Part shown: positions 33,502-42,282 of the stretch, piece by piece
Layout: the number at the start of each line of letters is the position of its first letter
How positions within the stretch are numbered: position 1 is the first letter of the stretch
DNA from: Verrucomicrobiota bacterium
GTDB lineage: Bacteria; Verrucomicrobiota; Verrucomicrobiia; Verrucomicrobiales; Verrucomicrobiaceae
DNA length: 64,000 bases
Direction of reading: 5' to 3'
Assembly (NCBI GenBank): GCA_017301975.1
Contig: JAFLEI010000030.1
Span: 1-64,000, forward strand
Program-made: the position numbers and the translations under genes
Notes under the pieces: model-generated
What the model saw: the letters and a program-made list of their open reading frames with translations, nothing else
The model's database searches: none
What the model was told of the DNA's origin: nothing

Positions 33502-34383
33502 ATGTTCGCCGGAACCCACACCGCTATCGTCACCCCTTTTCGCAACGGCCAAATTGACGAGGCCGCGCTCAAATCGATCATCGACTTCCAGTTCGACAAT
33601 GGTGTGACGGGCGTTGTGCCATGCGGCACCACAGGGGAATCCCCCACGCTGGATCACGATGAGCACACCCGCGTGGTGAAGCTGACCGTCGAGTTCTCCA
33701 AAGGCCGCGGCGTGGTCATGGCAGGTACCGGATCAAACTCCACCCGGGAGGCCATCGAGCTCACGCAGGAAGCCGAAGCCGCAGGTGCCACAGCATCGCT
33801 GCAGGTCGCGCCGTATTACAACAAGCCCACCCCGGAAGGCCTGTACCAGCATTTCAAGGCCATCGCCGACAACACCAAGCTGCCGCTCATGCTTTACAGC
33901 ATCCCCGGGCGCTGCGGCATTGAGATCGGTCTGGATGTGCTTGTCCGCCTTGCGGAAAACTGCCCGAACATTCGCTCCATCAAGGAAGCGGGGGGCAATC
34001 CTGAGCGCGTCAGCCAGATGAAGCAGATCCTTCCGGCAGACTTCGAGATCATGTCTGGCGACGACGGCCTCACCCTGCCCTTCATGTCCGTGGGCGGCGT
34101 CGGCATCGTCAGCGTCGCGGGAAACCTCATTCCGAAGCAGATCAGCGAGATGGTGCAGCTGGCCCTCAAAGGTGACTACGGCGCTGCGCTTCAGATCCAC
34201 ACGAAGTACTACCCGCTCTTCGCCGCCTTCCTGAAACTCTCGACCAACCCCATCCCGATCAAAACCGCGATGGCTCTCGCCGGCCATTGCACGGACGAAC
34301 TGCGCCTGCCGATGGTGGGCATGGAACCGGAGAAGGTTGCTGAGCTGAGCGCCACGCTGAAGAAGCTGGGGATCATCGCGTAA
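33502..34383 (+). CDS. dapA: 4-hydroxy-tetrahydrodipicolinate synthase
   Basis: DapA condenses pyruvate with aspartate semialdehyde to begin the lysine/diaminopimelate branch. The 293-aa protein has Schiff-base Lys161 (SIKEAGGN), Tyr132 in MLYSIPGRCG, and GTTGES for substrate binding. The positions align with the E. coli enzyme. Follows dapF on the same strand. Confidence 0.95.
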   Translation: MFAGTHTAIVTPFRNGQIDEAALKSIIDFQFDNGVTGVVPCGTTGESPTLDHDEHTRVVKLTVEFSKGRGVVMAGTGSNSTREAIELTQEAEAAGATASLQVAPYYNKPTPEGLYQHFKAIADNTKLPLMLYSIPGRCGIEIGLDVLVRLAENCPNIRSIKEAGGNPERVSQMKQILPADFEIMSGDDGLTLPFMSVGGVGIVSVAGNLIPKQISEMVQLALKGDYGAALQIHTKYYPLFAAFLKLSTNPIPIKTAMALAGHCTDELRLPMVGMEPEKVAELSATLKKLGIIA

Positions 34384-34392
34384 TCACGCACG

Positions 34393-34902
34393 TCAGCTCG
34401 CATCCCCCAAATACGGCTCCGCGAGATGCAGCCAAGGGTGAATCACGCCGTGATTGGCGATCTCCTTGCCAAAAGCCGTGCTCATGAACCGTGCGTCGGG
34501 GATCACGCCCACGCGCCCAAGATCCAGCCGATCGGCATCCCAGCAGGTGCCGATGGTAGGATCGGTGTGATGGTCGGCATCGGTGTGCCAGATGCAAGCC
34601 AGACGCAGGAGTTCATGGTCCTCGTCAGAAAGCTCGCAGAGCTGACCGCGAAAGGTGGCCGCAAATTCCGCGCCGCGTTTTCCATGGCCGGGATCTCGCC
34701 CCTCGTTCTCGCGCCGGCTGTCATGAAACAGGGCGAACAGCCGCACCACATGGACCCTGGCACCCGTTCGCGCAGCCAGGATGCAGCCATTGCGCTCTAC
34801 ACGCCGCCAGTGGTCAGGCCCATGCAGCGAATATGGGCTGCGATGGCTCGGCGCCTGCGTCACCGCCTCCCAGAGGCGGGGGTAGTCGATGAATGGGGGC
34901 AT
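34393..34902 (-). CDS. HD-superfamily phosphohydrolase
   Basis: The 169-aa protein has the HD metal-binding set: His in LHGPDHW, the HD doublet at His60-Asp61 (FHDSRRE), paired His in WHTDADHH, and Asp in WDADRLDLGRVG. These suggest a complete metal-dependent phosphohydrolase site. Substrate is unknown; nucleotide or cyclic-nucleotide hydrolysis is typical of the family. It is convergent with dapA. Confidence 0.8.
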   Translation of the reverse strand: MPPFIDYPRLWEAVTQAPSHRSPYSLHGPDHWRRVERNGCILAARTGARVHVVRLFALFHDSRRENEGRDPGHGKRGAEFAATFRGQLCELSDEDHELLRLACIWHTDADHHTDPTIGTCWDADRLDLGRVGVIPDARFMSTAFGKEIANHGVIHPWLHLAEPYLGDAS

Positions 34903-34999
34903 TCGACATCTTTATCAGCACATAGGCAGAATGCGCCAGCCAAAACGCCCGGCCGCGTTGCAGGCTGGACAGCTTGCCCGGCATGCGCATCAATAGGGC

Positions 35000-35602
35000 A
35001 TGAAGTTTCTGCGCCACCTGTGCCTTCCTTTGCTGCTGGGGTTGTCCAGTTGCACCTACCTAGAAAAAAAGTTCGGAGGCATGTCGTCTTCGAAAGACTC
35101 GCCTGAGGACAAGCGCGTCGGAGAGGCGAAGGTGATCGGCGTGATTGAACTGGTGAACCCCGAGCAAAACTATGTGCTCATCAATTGTGAGCATCGGGTG
35201 GACATCCCGGCTGGGACTGAAATCATTTCCCAAGGAGTCAATGGCACGGACGCCAAGCTCAGGGTGACACCGGAGCGCAAGGGCAACTACATCACCGCAG
35301 ACATCACGCAGGGCACTCCGCAACTGCGGGATCTGGTGCTCTTTCAGATCAAGCGCGATGAAGCGCCCCCGCCCACCACGGTCACCGCATCGGGGGCCAT
35401 CGTGCCGCTGAAGCCGGTGATGCAGGCGGATGTGATCCCGCCGCTGGACGCGCCGTTTCAGCCGATGGCACCCACCCAGCCCACATTCGTTCCAGCACCG
35501 GCCCCTCCGCCTCCGCTGCGGCAGACACCTCAGGCCCCCGCCCCGGTGAAAGAAGAGGAACCTGTGGGAGATCTGAGCAAACTGCCCCCTGTCATCCGAT
35601 GA
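35000..35602 (+). CDS. Lipoprotein of unknown function, co-transcribed with moeA
   Basis: The 200-aa protein has a lipoprotein signal (PLLLGLSSC, Cys about residue 18), a domain with VIGVIELVNPEQNYVLINCEHRV, and a Pro-rich C-terminus (APAPPPPLRQTP) likely to be extended. It overlaps moeA by ATGA, so the two are coupled. A tie to molybdenum is not shown by the sequence; the pairing may be coincidental. Confidence 0.75.
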   Translation: MKFLRHLCLPLLLGLSSCTYLEKKFGGMSSSKDSPEDKRVGEAKVIGVIELVNPEQNYVLINCEHRVDIPAGTEIISQGVNGTDAKLRVTPERKGNYITADITQGTPQLRDLVLFQIKRDEAPPPTTVTASGAIVPLKPVMQADVIPPLDAPFQPMAPTQPTFVPAPAPPPPLRQTPQAPAPVKEEEPVGDLSKLPPVIR

Positions 35603-36786
35603 TTTCTGAAAGCGAGGCACTCGCACGTGTGCTGGCGGCTGTAACTCCGCTGCCGGCAGAAACAACGCCCCTGCTGGATGCCCTGGATCGTTATGCCGCG
35701 CAGGACGCGACTGCCACGGTGCCGATCCCAGCCTTTGATCAATCCGCGATGGATGGCTATGCCATTGTCGCCGCCGAGAGCTCGACTTCCGCCCCGTTGC
35801 GCGTAGCGGGCGAACAGGCCGCCGGATTGGATGGCGGACTGCACCTCCAAAGCGGCTGCGCCATTCGCATTTTCACCGGAGCGCCCGTCCCCGCCGGTGC
35901 CGATGCGGTGATCATGCAGGAGGATGTGCGGCGCGAGGGCGATTCCATTGTCTGCACCGATGCGGTCATCGCCGGCGAAAACATCCGGCGAGCCGGAGAG
36001 GACCTGTGCCAGGGACAGTTCGTGCTGCGCAAGGGAGAGCAGATCACGCCCGGACGAATGGCCTTGCTGGCCTCTCAGGGGCTTGCTCAAATCTCCGTGC
36101 ATGCGCCGCCTCGGGTCGCAGTGCTGAGCACCGGGGATGAGCTCGTGCCGCCCGGCGCCGGTCCGCTGCAGGCCGGTCAGATTTACAACACGAACGCTCT
36201 GATGCTGCGCGGCATGCTGGCTCAGCTTGGCATTCGCACCAGCACCCAGGCCCACTGCCGCGATGATCTGCCCAGCACCACCGAAACGCTGCGGGATCTG
36301 CTGCAGTCCCACGACGTTGTGCTGATCAGCGGCGGTGTTTCCGTCGGGGATCATGATCAGATCAAGCCCGCGCTGAAGGAACTCGGCATCGAGCCGGGGC
36401 TGTGGCGAGTGAAGGTGAAACCGGGCAAGCCGTTTTTGTTTGCCCAGTCTGCCGGGTCGCACGTCTTTGGTCTCCCGGGCAATCCGGTATCGTCATTCGT
36501 CACCTTCCTGCTGTTTGTGCGTCCGGCCTTGCTCAAAATGATGGGGGCGTCGGAGGCCCTGCTGACGCCGCGCCGGATCCCTGCGACCACCGGCACCGCC
36601 CTTTCAAATCCCGGTGACCGGCCTCACTATCTTCGCGGCGTGCTGACGAATGGACAGTTCATGCCCTTCGGGCTGCAGCAGAGCCACGCACTGCTTTCCC
36701 TGAGCCGTGCAGACGCCTTGCTGCGGCTGGAGGCGGGAAAAAATTTGAAGGCAGGAGATCCCGCCGAAGTGTGGTTGCTGGATTGA
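35599..36786 (+). CDS. moeA: Molybdopterin molybdenumtransferase
   Basis: MoeA inserts molybdate into adenylated molybdopterin, finishing molybdenum cofactor. The 395-aa protein has the MoeA domains: N-terminal FDQSAMDGYAI, the IFTGAPVPAGADAVIMQED segment, VLSTGDELV, and LISGGVSVGDHD. Length is normal. It starts with ATG in a 4-bp overlap with the lipoprotein gene. No molybdoenzyme gene is present in the window. Confidence 0.95.
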   Translation: MISESEALARVLAAVTPLPAETTPLLDALDRYAAQDATATVPIPAFDQSAMDGYAIVAAESSTSAPLRVAGEQAAGLDGGLHLQSGCAIRIFTGAPVPAGADAVIMQEDVRREGDSIVCTDAVIAGENIRRAGEDLCQGQFVLRKGEQITPGRMALLASQGLAQISVHAPPRVAVLSTGDELVPPGAGPLQAGQIYNTNALMLRGMLAQLGIRTSTQAHCRDDLPSTTETLRDLLQSHDVVLISGGVSVGDHDQIKPALKELGIEPGLWRVKVKPGKPFLFAQSAGSHVFGLPGNPVSSFVTFLLFVRPALLKMMGASEALLTPRRIPATTGTALSNPGDRPHYLRGVLTNGQFMPFGLQQSHALLSLSRADALLRLEAGKNLKAGDPAEVWLLD

Positions 36787-36829
36787 TTGGTTGCGCACCC
36801 TGCGCGGCCATCCATTCTGCCAGCATCCC

Positions 36830-37432
36830 ATGGAACACGTTCTCGTCATCACCCGCCAGCTCTTCGATCAACTCGGCAGTTTTCAAGGCTTTCAAGCCGA
36901 TGTCATGCGCTACTTGCAGGCCATGCTCGTTCCTGGAGCCAACCACTTCATGGAACGCCCTGCGGCTGAAAAAGATCCTTCCCACAAGCAGCTCATCCCC
37001 TATGCAATCTTTCACCATGAAGGTCGTTACCTGAGCTACACGCGCGGCGGCAGTTCAGGAGAGAAGCGCCTTGTGGCCAAGCGTTCCATCGGCATCGGCG
37101 GACACATCAATCCCGTGGACACCGCCCAGGACGGCCTCGGTGAAACGATGTACTTCAACGGTGTCGAACGTGAGATGGCCGAGGAGCTGGTGATCGGCGG
37201 CACGCACACGCAAAAAGTCATCGGCCTGATCAATGACGACGCGACGGAAGTCGGCAGCGTGCATCTCGGCGTCGTGCATTTTTTTGACCTCAGCAGTGAT
37301 GAGGTGAAGTCAAATGAAGATGCCATCCAGGACCTGCGGTTTCACACGCTGGAGGAACTGCATGCCATGCGCGACCAGCTTGAAACGTGGTCGCAGATCT
37401 GCGTGGACCATTTGTGGAATGTTCAAAAATAA
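36830..37432 (+). CDS. Nudix-like hydrolase
   Basis: The 200-aa protein (start MEHVLVITRQ) has a Nudix box variant: GIGGHINPVD, then, after a longer loop, NGVEREMAEELVIG. The REMAEEL part matches the metal-binding core of the box. A hydrolase of a nucleoside diphosphate derivative is the general expectation. The loop between the Gly and the RExxEE is longer than usual, so activity is less certain. It lies downstream of moeA with 43 bp. Confidence 0.72.
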   Translation: MEHVLVITRQLFDQLGSFQGFQADVMRYLQAMLVPGANHFMERPAAEKDPSHKQLIPYAIFHHEGRYLSYTRGGSSGEKRLVAKRSIGIGGHINPVDTAQDGLGETMYFNGVEREMAEELVIGGTHTQKVIGLINDDATEVGSVHLGVVHFFDLSSDEVKSNEDAIQDLRFHTLEELHAMRDQLETWSQICVDHLWNVQK

Positions 37433-37496
37433 TTGAAATGGGTGGCCCCATAAGAAACGCTTGTCTCTTGAGGCAACGAGTGATTCTCTTACATTA

Positions 37497-38141
37497 ATGG
37501 AAGAATCATCACTCGGCGCCGCAGCGACTCCCCTCGCTTCGCTGAATCCACCCGCACCCAGCAGCAGCTCTGCTGAGGACCGCATTCTGGTGGACAAAGC
37601 GCAGGCGGGTGACACGCGCGCCTTTGATGAGCTTGTCCGGAAATACACGCCCAAGCTCTATGGCTTGATTTATAACATGACCTCGAACCGCGAGGACACA
37701 GCAGACCTGCTGCAGGATGTTTTTGCCAAGGCCTATCGGTCCATCAAGCGTTTCATGGGAAAGTCATCCTTTTACACATGGATCTATTCCATCGCGGTGA
37801 ACATGACTTTAAACTTCCTTAAGAAGCGCGGGAGACATCACAAGGTCAGTCTTGACGATGTAGATACGGGCATCGAGAACGATCCGGAATTCATTCGCGT
37901 CACCACCGCAAACACGGGCACTTTACGTGAGGTAAACATCCATGAGCTGCAAAAAAGGTTGAACGCAGCCATGATGAAGCTGTCCGAAGACCATCGCACG
38001 GTGGTGACTTTGTACGACGTACAAGGTCTCCAGCATGCCGAAATCAGCAAGATACTTGGAGTCTCGGAAGGGACTGTCAGATCGCGATTGTTTTACGCAC
38101 ATCGCCTGCTCCAGACATATCTTGAGGACTTCGTGAAATAA
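37497..38141 (+). CDS. ECF-type RNA polymerase sigma factor
   Basis: The 214-aa protein has sigma region 2 (FDELVRKYTPKLYGLIYNM and TADLLQDVFAKAYRSI) and region 4 (MKLSEDHRTVVTLYDVQGL, IAKILGV-like ISKILGVSEGTVRSRL) without regions 1 or 3, as in extracytoplasmic function sigma factors. ATG 37497 is favoured over a TTG at 37461. An immediate downstream membrane protein (38186) is a candidate anti-sigma. The trigger is not known. Confidence 0.9.
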   Translation: MEESSLGAAATPLASLNPPAPSSSSAEDRILVDKAQAGDTRAFDELVRKYTPKLYGLIYNMTSNREDTADLLQDVFAKAYRSIKRFMGKSSFYTWIYSIAVNMTLNFLKKRGRHHKVSLDDVDTGIENDPEFIRVTTANTGTLREVNIHELQKRLNAAMMKLSEDHRTVVTLYDVQGLQHAEISKILGVSEGTVRSRLFYAHRLLQTYLEDFVK

Positions 38142-38185
38142 TACGACACCAGCACCATTGAAGAAACAACAATCCACAGCACGCC

Positions 38186-38707
38186 ATGAGTGAATTTGAA
38201 AACATCCAGCGGTTGATACGATTGAAGCGGTTTGAACAGCCGGAAGAAGGGTTCACCGAAACGTTTCTCCAGCAGTTTCATCAGAGGCAGCGTGCGGAAA
38301 TGCTGCAGCAGTCGTCATTGGAATTGCTCCAGGAGCGGGTCGCCACCTGGTGGAACCATCTTCTGGTCCCCAAATGGGGCCTGGTCGCGGCGGCTGTTTC
38401 TGTGTGTGCCATGAGCCTTTGGCTGCTGTCACGCCCGTCTGACCCCACTGGCGTTGCATTGACTGCGGCACCCGTGGTGCATGAGAAGCCCTTTGTCCCA
38501 AAACTGGACCTGAGCGACCTTCCTCTGGCGCGCATGGCCCAGCATGATGATGCCACGATGGCCGACATGCTGCTGCGCAAGCATCTGGAAGTACGGCCCG
38601 CGCTGGAGGGCAATGTACTGCCGGTGGAGGGATGGCAGCAGCAGCCATCCTTGCGAAACGCCACGCCCGCCGTTCAGGCTGGCCTTGAAGGCATGCTGGG
38701 CAAATAA
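38186..38707 (+). CDS. Membrane protein downstream of the sigma factor, putative anti-sigma
   Basis: The 173-aa protein has a cytoplasmic helical N-terminus (MSEFENIQRLIRLKRFEQPEEG), one TM segment at about residues 67-84 (LVAAAVSVCAMSLWLL) and a short external tail. This layout and the position 45 bp after an ECF sigma factor fit an anti-sigma factor. The zinc-binding HxxxCxxC motif of the common type is missing, so the assignment is by context only. Confidence 0.6.
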   Translation: MSEFENIQRLIRLKRFEQPEEGFTETFLQQFHQRQRAEMLQQSSLELLQERVATWWNHLLVPKWGLVAAAVSVCAMSLWLLSRPSDPTGVALTAAPVVHEKPFVPKLDLSDLPLARMAQHDDATMADMLLRKHLEVRPALEGNVLPVEGWQQQPSLRNATPAVQAGLEGMLGK

Positions 38708-39018
38708 GCCCGAGGCCCCAGGCACCGAGCCGAAAGCCGGTCTGCAAGCTCCATGGCAGGTGAAAACTTCCCTTTGCCAGCGGGGCCAGTCCGGCTTAAT
38801 CCTCGCGCTGCTCATGGGAAACCGCCCAGACATTCGCCCAATCTTCCGAATTAGTTTCGGACTCATCCGCGCCTGACGCCGCCGGGAGAGTCCGTTGTCT
38901 TGCATGCCTGCGCTGAATGCGCCCCTGGCATCCGGCGTCCCGGAACTCATGGCAACCGCCGGTCCGGCCTGTTTTCTCGTTGCACCCACCTTTCATCTCT
39001 TCATTTCCCCTTCCCCAC
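38708..39018. promoter_or_regulatory. Structured leader/gap upstream of cimA
   Basis: No gene in this 311-bp region. A long stem is likely at 38734-38797: AAGCCGG (38734-38740) pairs with CCGGCTT (38791-38797), enclosing TGGCA (38754-38758) and TGCCA (38775-38779). A second perfect hairpin, TCCGAA/TTCGGA, is at 38845-38861. If transcribed these could be a cis-regulatory RNA or attenuator for cimA, or a terminator for the sigma operon. No known riboswitch class was recognised. Confidence 0.4.
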
Positions 39019-40584
39019 ATGTCTCCAGTTACCATCTATGACACAACCCTGCGTGACGGCACCCAGGGCACCGGCATCTCCTTCAGCACCCTTGATAAAA
39101 TCCGCGTCGCGGAGAAGCTCGACGAATTCGGCGTGCATTACATCGAAGGCGGCTGGCCCGGCTCCAACCCCAAGGACGCTGCATTCTTCGAAGAAGCCGC
39201 CAAGCGCTCCTGGAAGACCGCGAAGATCACGGCCTTTGGCATGACCCGCCGTGGCAAGATGAAGGTCGAGGACGATCCTCAGGTCAAGATGCTGCTCGAT
39301 GCCAAAACACCCGCCGTCACCGTGGTGGGCAAGACCTGGGCGCTGCACGTCACTGAAGTCTTCCAGGTCAGCTTGGAAGAAAATCTCGCCATGATCTCTG
39401 ACACCGTGGCCTACTTGAAAAAGCATGGCCGCGAGGTGCTGTATGATGCGGAGCATTTCTTCGACAGCTTCAAGGAGGACCCCGAGTACTCCCTCAAAAC
39501 CATCAAGGCCGCCCAGGATGCCGGAGCAGATCTCATCGTGCTCTGTGAAACCAATGGCGGCGCACTGCCAGAGTTCGTCGAAGACACGACCCGCAAAGTC
39601 ATCGCCCATCTCGGCCGCCCCGTCGGCATCCACACGCACAATGACGGCGGCGTCGGCGTGGCCAACGCCCTCGCGGCCGTGCGTGCCGGTGCCTGCCAGG
39701 TGCAGGGCACCATCAATGGCTACGGCGAGCGCGTGGGGAACTGCAACCTCACCACCATCATGCCCAATCTGCAGATCAAGATGGGCATCCCTCTCGGCAT
39801 CGACCTCACCCGCCTGCGCGAACTCGCCAACTTCGTCGATGAACTCGCCAACGTTCCCCACGACATCCGCGCGCCCTATGTGGGCGTGGCTGCGTTCACG
39901 CACAAAGGCGGCCTGCATGTGCATGCCGTGCAAAAGCTGGCCCGTACCTACGAGCATGTGGACCCCGCTCTCGTCGGCAATCAGCGCGTCATCACCATCT
40001 CGGACATGTCCGGCCAGTCCAACGTGATGATGAAGGCGGAGGGCATGGGCTTCAAATTCGCGAAGGGCGATGCCCGCGTGCAGACCATTCTCACCGAGGT
40101 GAAGCGCCTCGAAAGCGAAGGCTACGAATTCGAAGCCGCCGAAGCATCCTTTGAGATGCTCATCCGCAAGCAGCTCGGCCAGCACCAGCCGGTTTTCAAC
40201 CTGATCGAGTATCACTCCACCCACCGTTTCCACGGCGGCGAACATGGCTTTGAAACCTGCGAAGCCACCATCAAGCTCGAAGTCGGTGAGAGCCGTGTTT
40301 ACACCGTGGATGAAGGTGACGGCCCGGTGAATGCTCTCGACAACGCACTGCGCAAGGCCCTCCTGCCCTTCTTCCCGGCGCTCAAGGACATGCGTTTGGC
40401 GGACTACAAGGTGCGCATCATCGACGGCGGCACCGGCACTGCGGCCAAGACCCGCGTGCTCATCACCACCACCGATGGCAACGCCACCTGGGGCACCGTC
40501 GGCGTCAGTTGCAACATCATCGACGCGAGCTGGAAGGCGCTCGTCGATGGCATCGAATACTTTCTGCTCAAGCGAGCTGCCTAA
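39019..40584 (+). CDS. cimA: (R)-citramalate synthase
   Basis: CimA condenses pyruvate with acetyl-CoA to citramalate, giving 2-oxobutyrate for isoleucine without threonine deaminase. The 521-aa protein has the DRE-TIM metallolyase N-terminus (IYDTTLRDGTQGTG), GIHTHNDGGVGVANALAA with the metal-binding HxH, NGYGERVGN, and a C-terminal regulatory LeuA-type domain. Length and the TTLRDGTQ motif distinguish it from homocitrate synthase only partly; citramalate synthase is the best call. It ends 4 bp inside the convergent pseudouridine synthase gene. Confidence 0.88.
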   Translation: MSPVTIYDTTLRDGTQGTGISFSTLDKIRVAEKLDEFGVHYIEGGWPGSNPKDAAFFEEAAKRSWKTAKITAFGMTRRGKMKVEDDPQVKMLLDAKTPAVTVVGKTWALHVTEVFQVSLEENLAMISDTVAYLKKHGREVLYDAEHFFDSFKEDPEYSLKTIKAAQDAGADLIVLCETNGGALPEFVEDTTRKVIAHLGRPVGIHTHNDGGVGVANALAAVRAGACQVQGTINGYGERVGNCNLTTIMPNLQIKMGIPLGIDLTRLRELANFVDELANVPHDIRAPYVGVAAFTHKGGLHVHAVQKLARTYEHVDPALVGNQRVITISDMSGQSNVMMKAEGMGFKFAKGDARVQTILTEVKRLESEGYEFEAAEASFEMLIRKQLGQHQPVFNLIEYHSTHRFHGGEHGFETCEATIKLEVGESRVYTVDEGDGPVNALDNALRKALLPFFPALKDMRLADYKVRIIDGGTGTAAKTRVLITTTDGNATWGTVGVSCNIIDASWKALVDGIEYFLLKRAA

Positions 40585-41321
40585 ACAGCCTTCATGCCCG
40601 CTGCCTCCAGCACCGCCAGCAAATCTGGCGGCAGCGGTGCTTTGACCGTAAGCTGCTGCCCCGATGCCGGGTGCTTCAGCCCCAGTTCAAACGCATGCAA
40701 AAACAGCCGCTTGGCCAGGATCGTTTTGCGCAGTTTGCGGTTCAGATCAAAGGAACCGTAAACGTCATCCCCCACCAGCGGCAGTTGCCGCGAAGCCGCC
40801 TGCACGCGGATCTGATGCGTCTTGCCGGTGATCAGCTCGACTTCCAGCAGGACCACGCGATTGAGCGCATTCGCCTCCAGCACCCGGTATTTCGCCTCGG
40901 CATTCGGACGCGCTCCGTGGCGCACTGTTGTGCGCACCTGGTGTTTGGCATGCGCTGTGATGAGATGGTCCAGCCATACGCCCTCGGGCTTTGACGCGGT
41001 CCCGCTGCACAAGGCGAGGTACTTTTTGCGCACTCGTTCGGCCTCGAATGCCTCGCGGCATGCGGCGGCCGTTTTTTCATCCTTGGCCCCCAGCAGTACG
41101 CCCGATGTATCTTGATCAAGGCGGTGCATCAGCCACACGCTGCCCGCAGCCGTTTTGAAGCAGCGGCGGTCGTGGTCATAGCTGCCCTCAAACGCCGCCA
41201 TCTGCGGCTTGCCTGCCTTTGGGTTCGGGTGTGAGAGCACGCCATGCGGCTTGTTCACCAAAATGAGGAATCGGTCCTCATGCAGAATGTCGCAGCGGGT
41301 CATGGCGGAGGCGGGAGTCAT
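40581..41321 (-). CDS. RluA-family pseudouridine synthase
   Basis: The 246-aa protein has the catalytic HRLDQDTSGVLL of the RluA family, with the conserved Asp, and the flanking LVNKPHGVLSHP. It isomerises uridine in RNA. Start ATG 41321 overlaps the TGA of the upstream RmlD-like gene, suggesting coupling. The RNA target cannot be told. Confidence 0.88.
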   Translation of the reverse strand: MTPASAMTRCDILHEDRFLILVNKPHGVLSHPNPKAGKPQMAAFEGSYDHDRRCFKTAAGSVWLMHRLDQDTSGVLLGAKDEKTAAACREAFEAERVRKKYLALCSGTASKPEGVWLDHLITAHAKHQVRTTVRHGARPNAEAKYRVLEANALNRVVLLEVELITGKTHQIRVQAASRQLPLVGDDVYGSFDLNRKLRKTILAKRLFLHAFELGLKHPASGQQLTVKAPLPPDLLAVLEAAGMKAV

Positions 41322-42202
41322 TGGGGCTGATACTTCTGCACCAGATACTCTTCCAGCGCATCGTACCAGTTGCGAATCTCGCCGCCCAGCAGGCTTTGGC
41401 ATTTCGCATTGCTCATCACGGTCAGGAGCGGTCGGGGTGCCTTGAGCTGGGTGAGACTGGCCAATTCGATGGGCTGCACGGTCGTGGTTTTGACCGGCAC
41501 CTCCAGCCCGGCGGCGATCGCAAGGGCAGCCTCAGCCCAGGAATGCCAGGATGCGACCCCGCTGTTGCACAGATGCAGCAGGCCATGGGTTGTCGGATGC
41601 CGGATAATCAGTTGTTCGATCCAGCCGCAGATGTCGGCGTTGCTCGTGGGCACAGAAATTTTATCCGCCACGGCGCTGAGTTCATCCGTCTCTAGCGCGC
41701 GCTGGATGATGCTGTCAGGATGGCTCGGCTTGTCGGGCCCGAACAACCATGAAACGCGCGCCACCAGCGCCGAGGGTGAAGCCTTGAGCACAGCCTTTTC
41801 ACCGGCAAGTTTGGTGCGGCCATAGACATTGACGGGCACAGTTTCGTCTCCTTCGAACCACAGGTCACGCTGCACGCCGCTGAAGACATAGTCGGTGCTG
41901 AAATGAATCATCCGTGCACCCCGTGCGTGGCAGCATTCAGCCAGAATCTGCGGGGCCACCGCATTGGCCAGCAAGGCGCGCTCCGGCTGCACCTCACAGG
42001 CATCCGGGCTGGTCATGCCAGCGGCATTGAGCAGCACATCAAAAGGATGGGCGGCCAGCCTGGCTGAAATGCTGTCCGGTTTTTCAAAATCCAGCTCGGC
42101 ACGTCCCCAAGATGTGGTTTCAAAATGGGCCGCGAGGTGCCGGTGCAAAGCACGCCCCAGTCCGCCGGTGGCGCCGAGAATGAGGATGCGAGGTGATGGC
42201 AT
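41318..42202 (-). CDS. RmlD/dTDP-4-dehydrorhamnose reductase-like SDR
   Basis: The 294-aa protein (start MPSPRILILGATGGLG) has the NAD(P)-binding GxxGxxG motif, the YGRTKLAGE catalytic Tyr-Lys, and STDYVFSG, as in RmlD. No other rml genes are in the window, so its role in dTDP-rhamnose synthesis is uncertain; the ATGA overlap with the pseudouridine synthase gene is probably incidental. An SDR-family reductase or epimerase is secure. Confidence 0.8.
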   Translation of the reverse strand: MPSPRILILGATGGLGRALHRHLAAHFETTSWGRAELDFEKPDSISARLAAHPFDVLLNAAGMTSPDACEVQPERALLANAVAPQILAECCHARGARMIHFSTDYVFSGVQRDLWFEGDETVPVNVYGRTKLAGEKAVLKASPSALVARVSWLFGPDKPSHPDSIIQRALETDELSAVADKISVPTSNADICGWIEQLIIRHPTTHGLLHLCNSGVASWHSWAEAALAIAAGLEVPVKTTTVQPIELASLTQLKAPRPLLTVMSNAKCQSLLGGEIRNWYDALEEYLVQKYQPQ

Positions 42203-42282
42203 GCCCAATGCTTGCCATGCCTCCCGCGCTTGCAAAGCCAAAAAGACATGGCCAAGGTAGGCGCTTGACTGATTATGGATGA

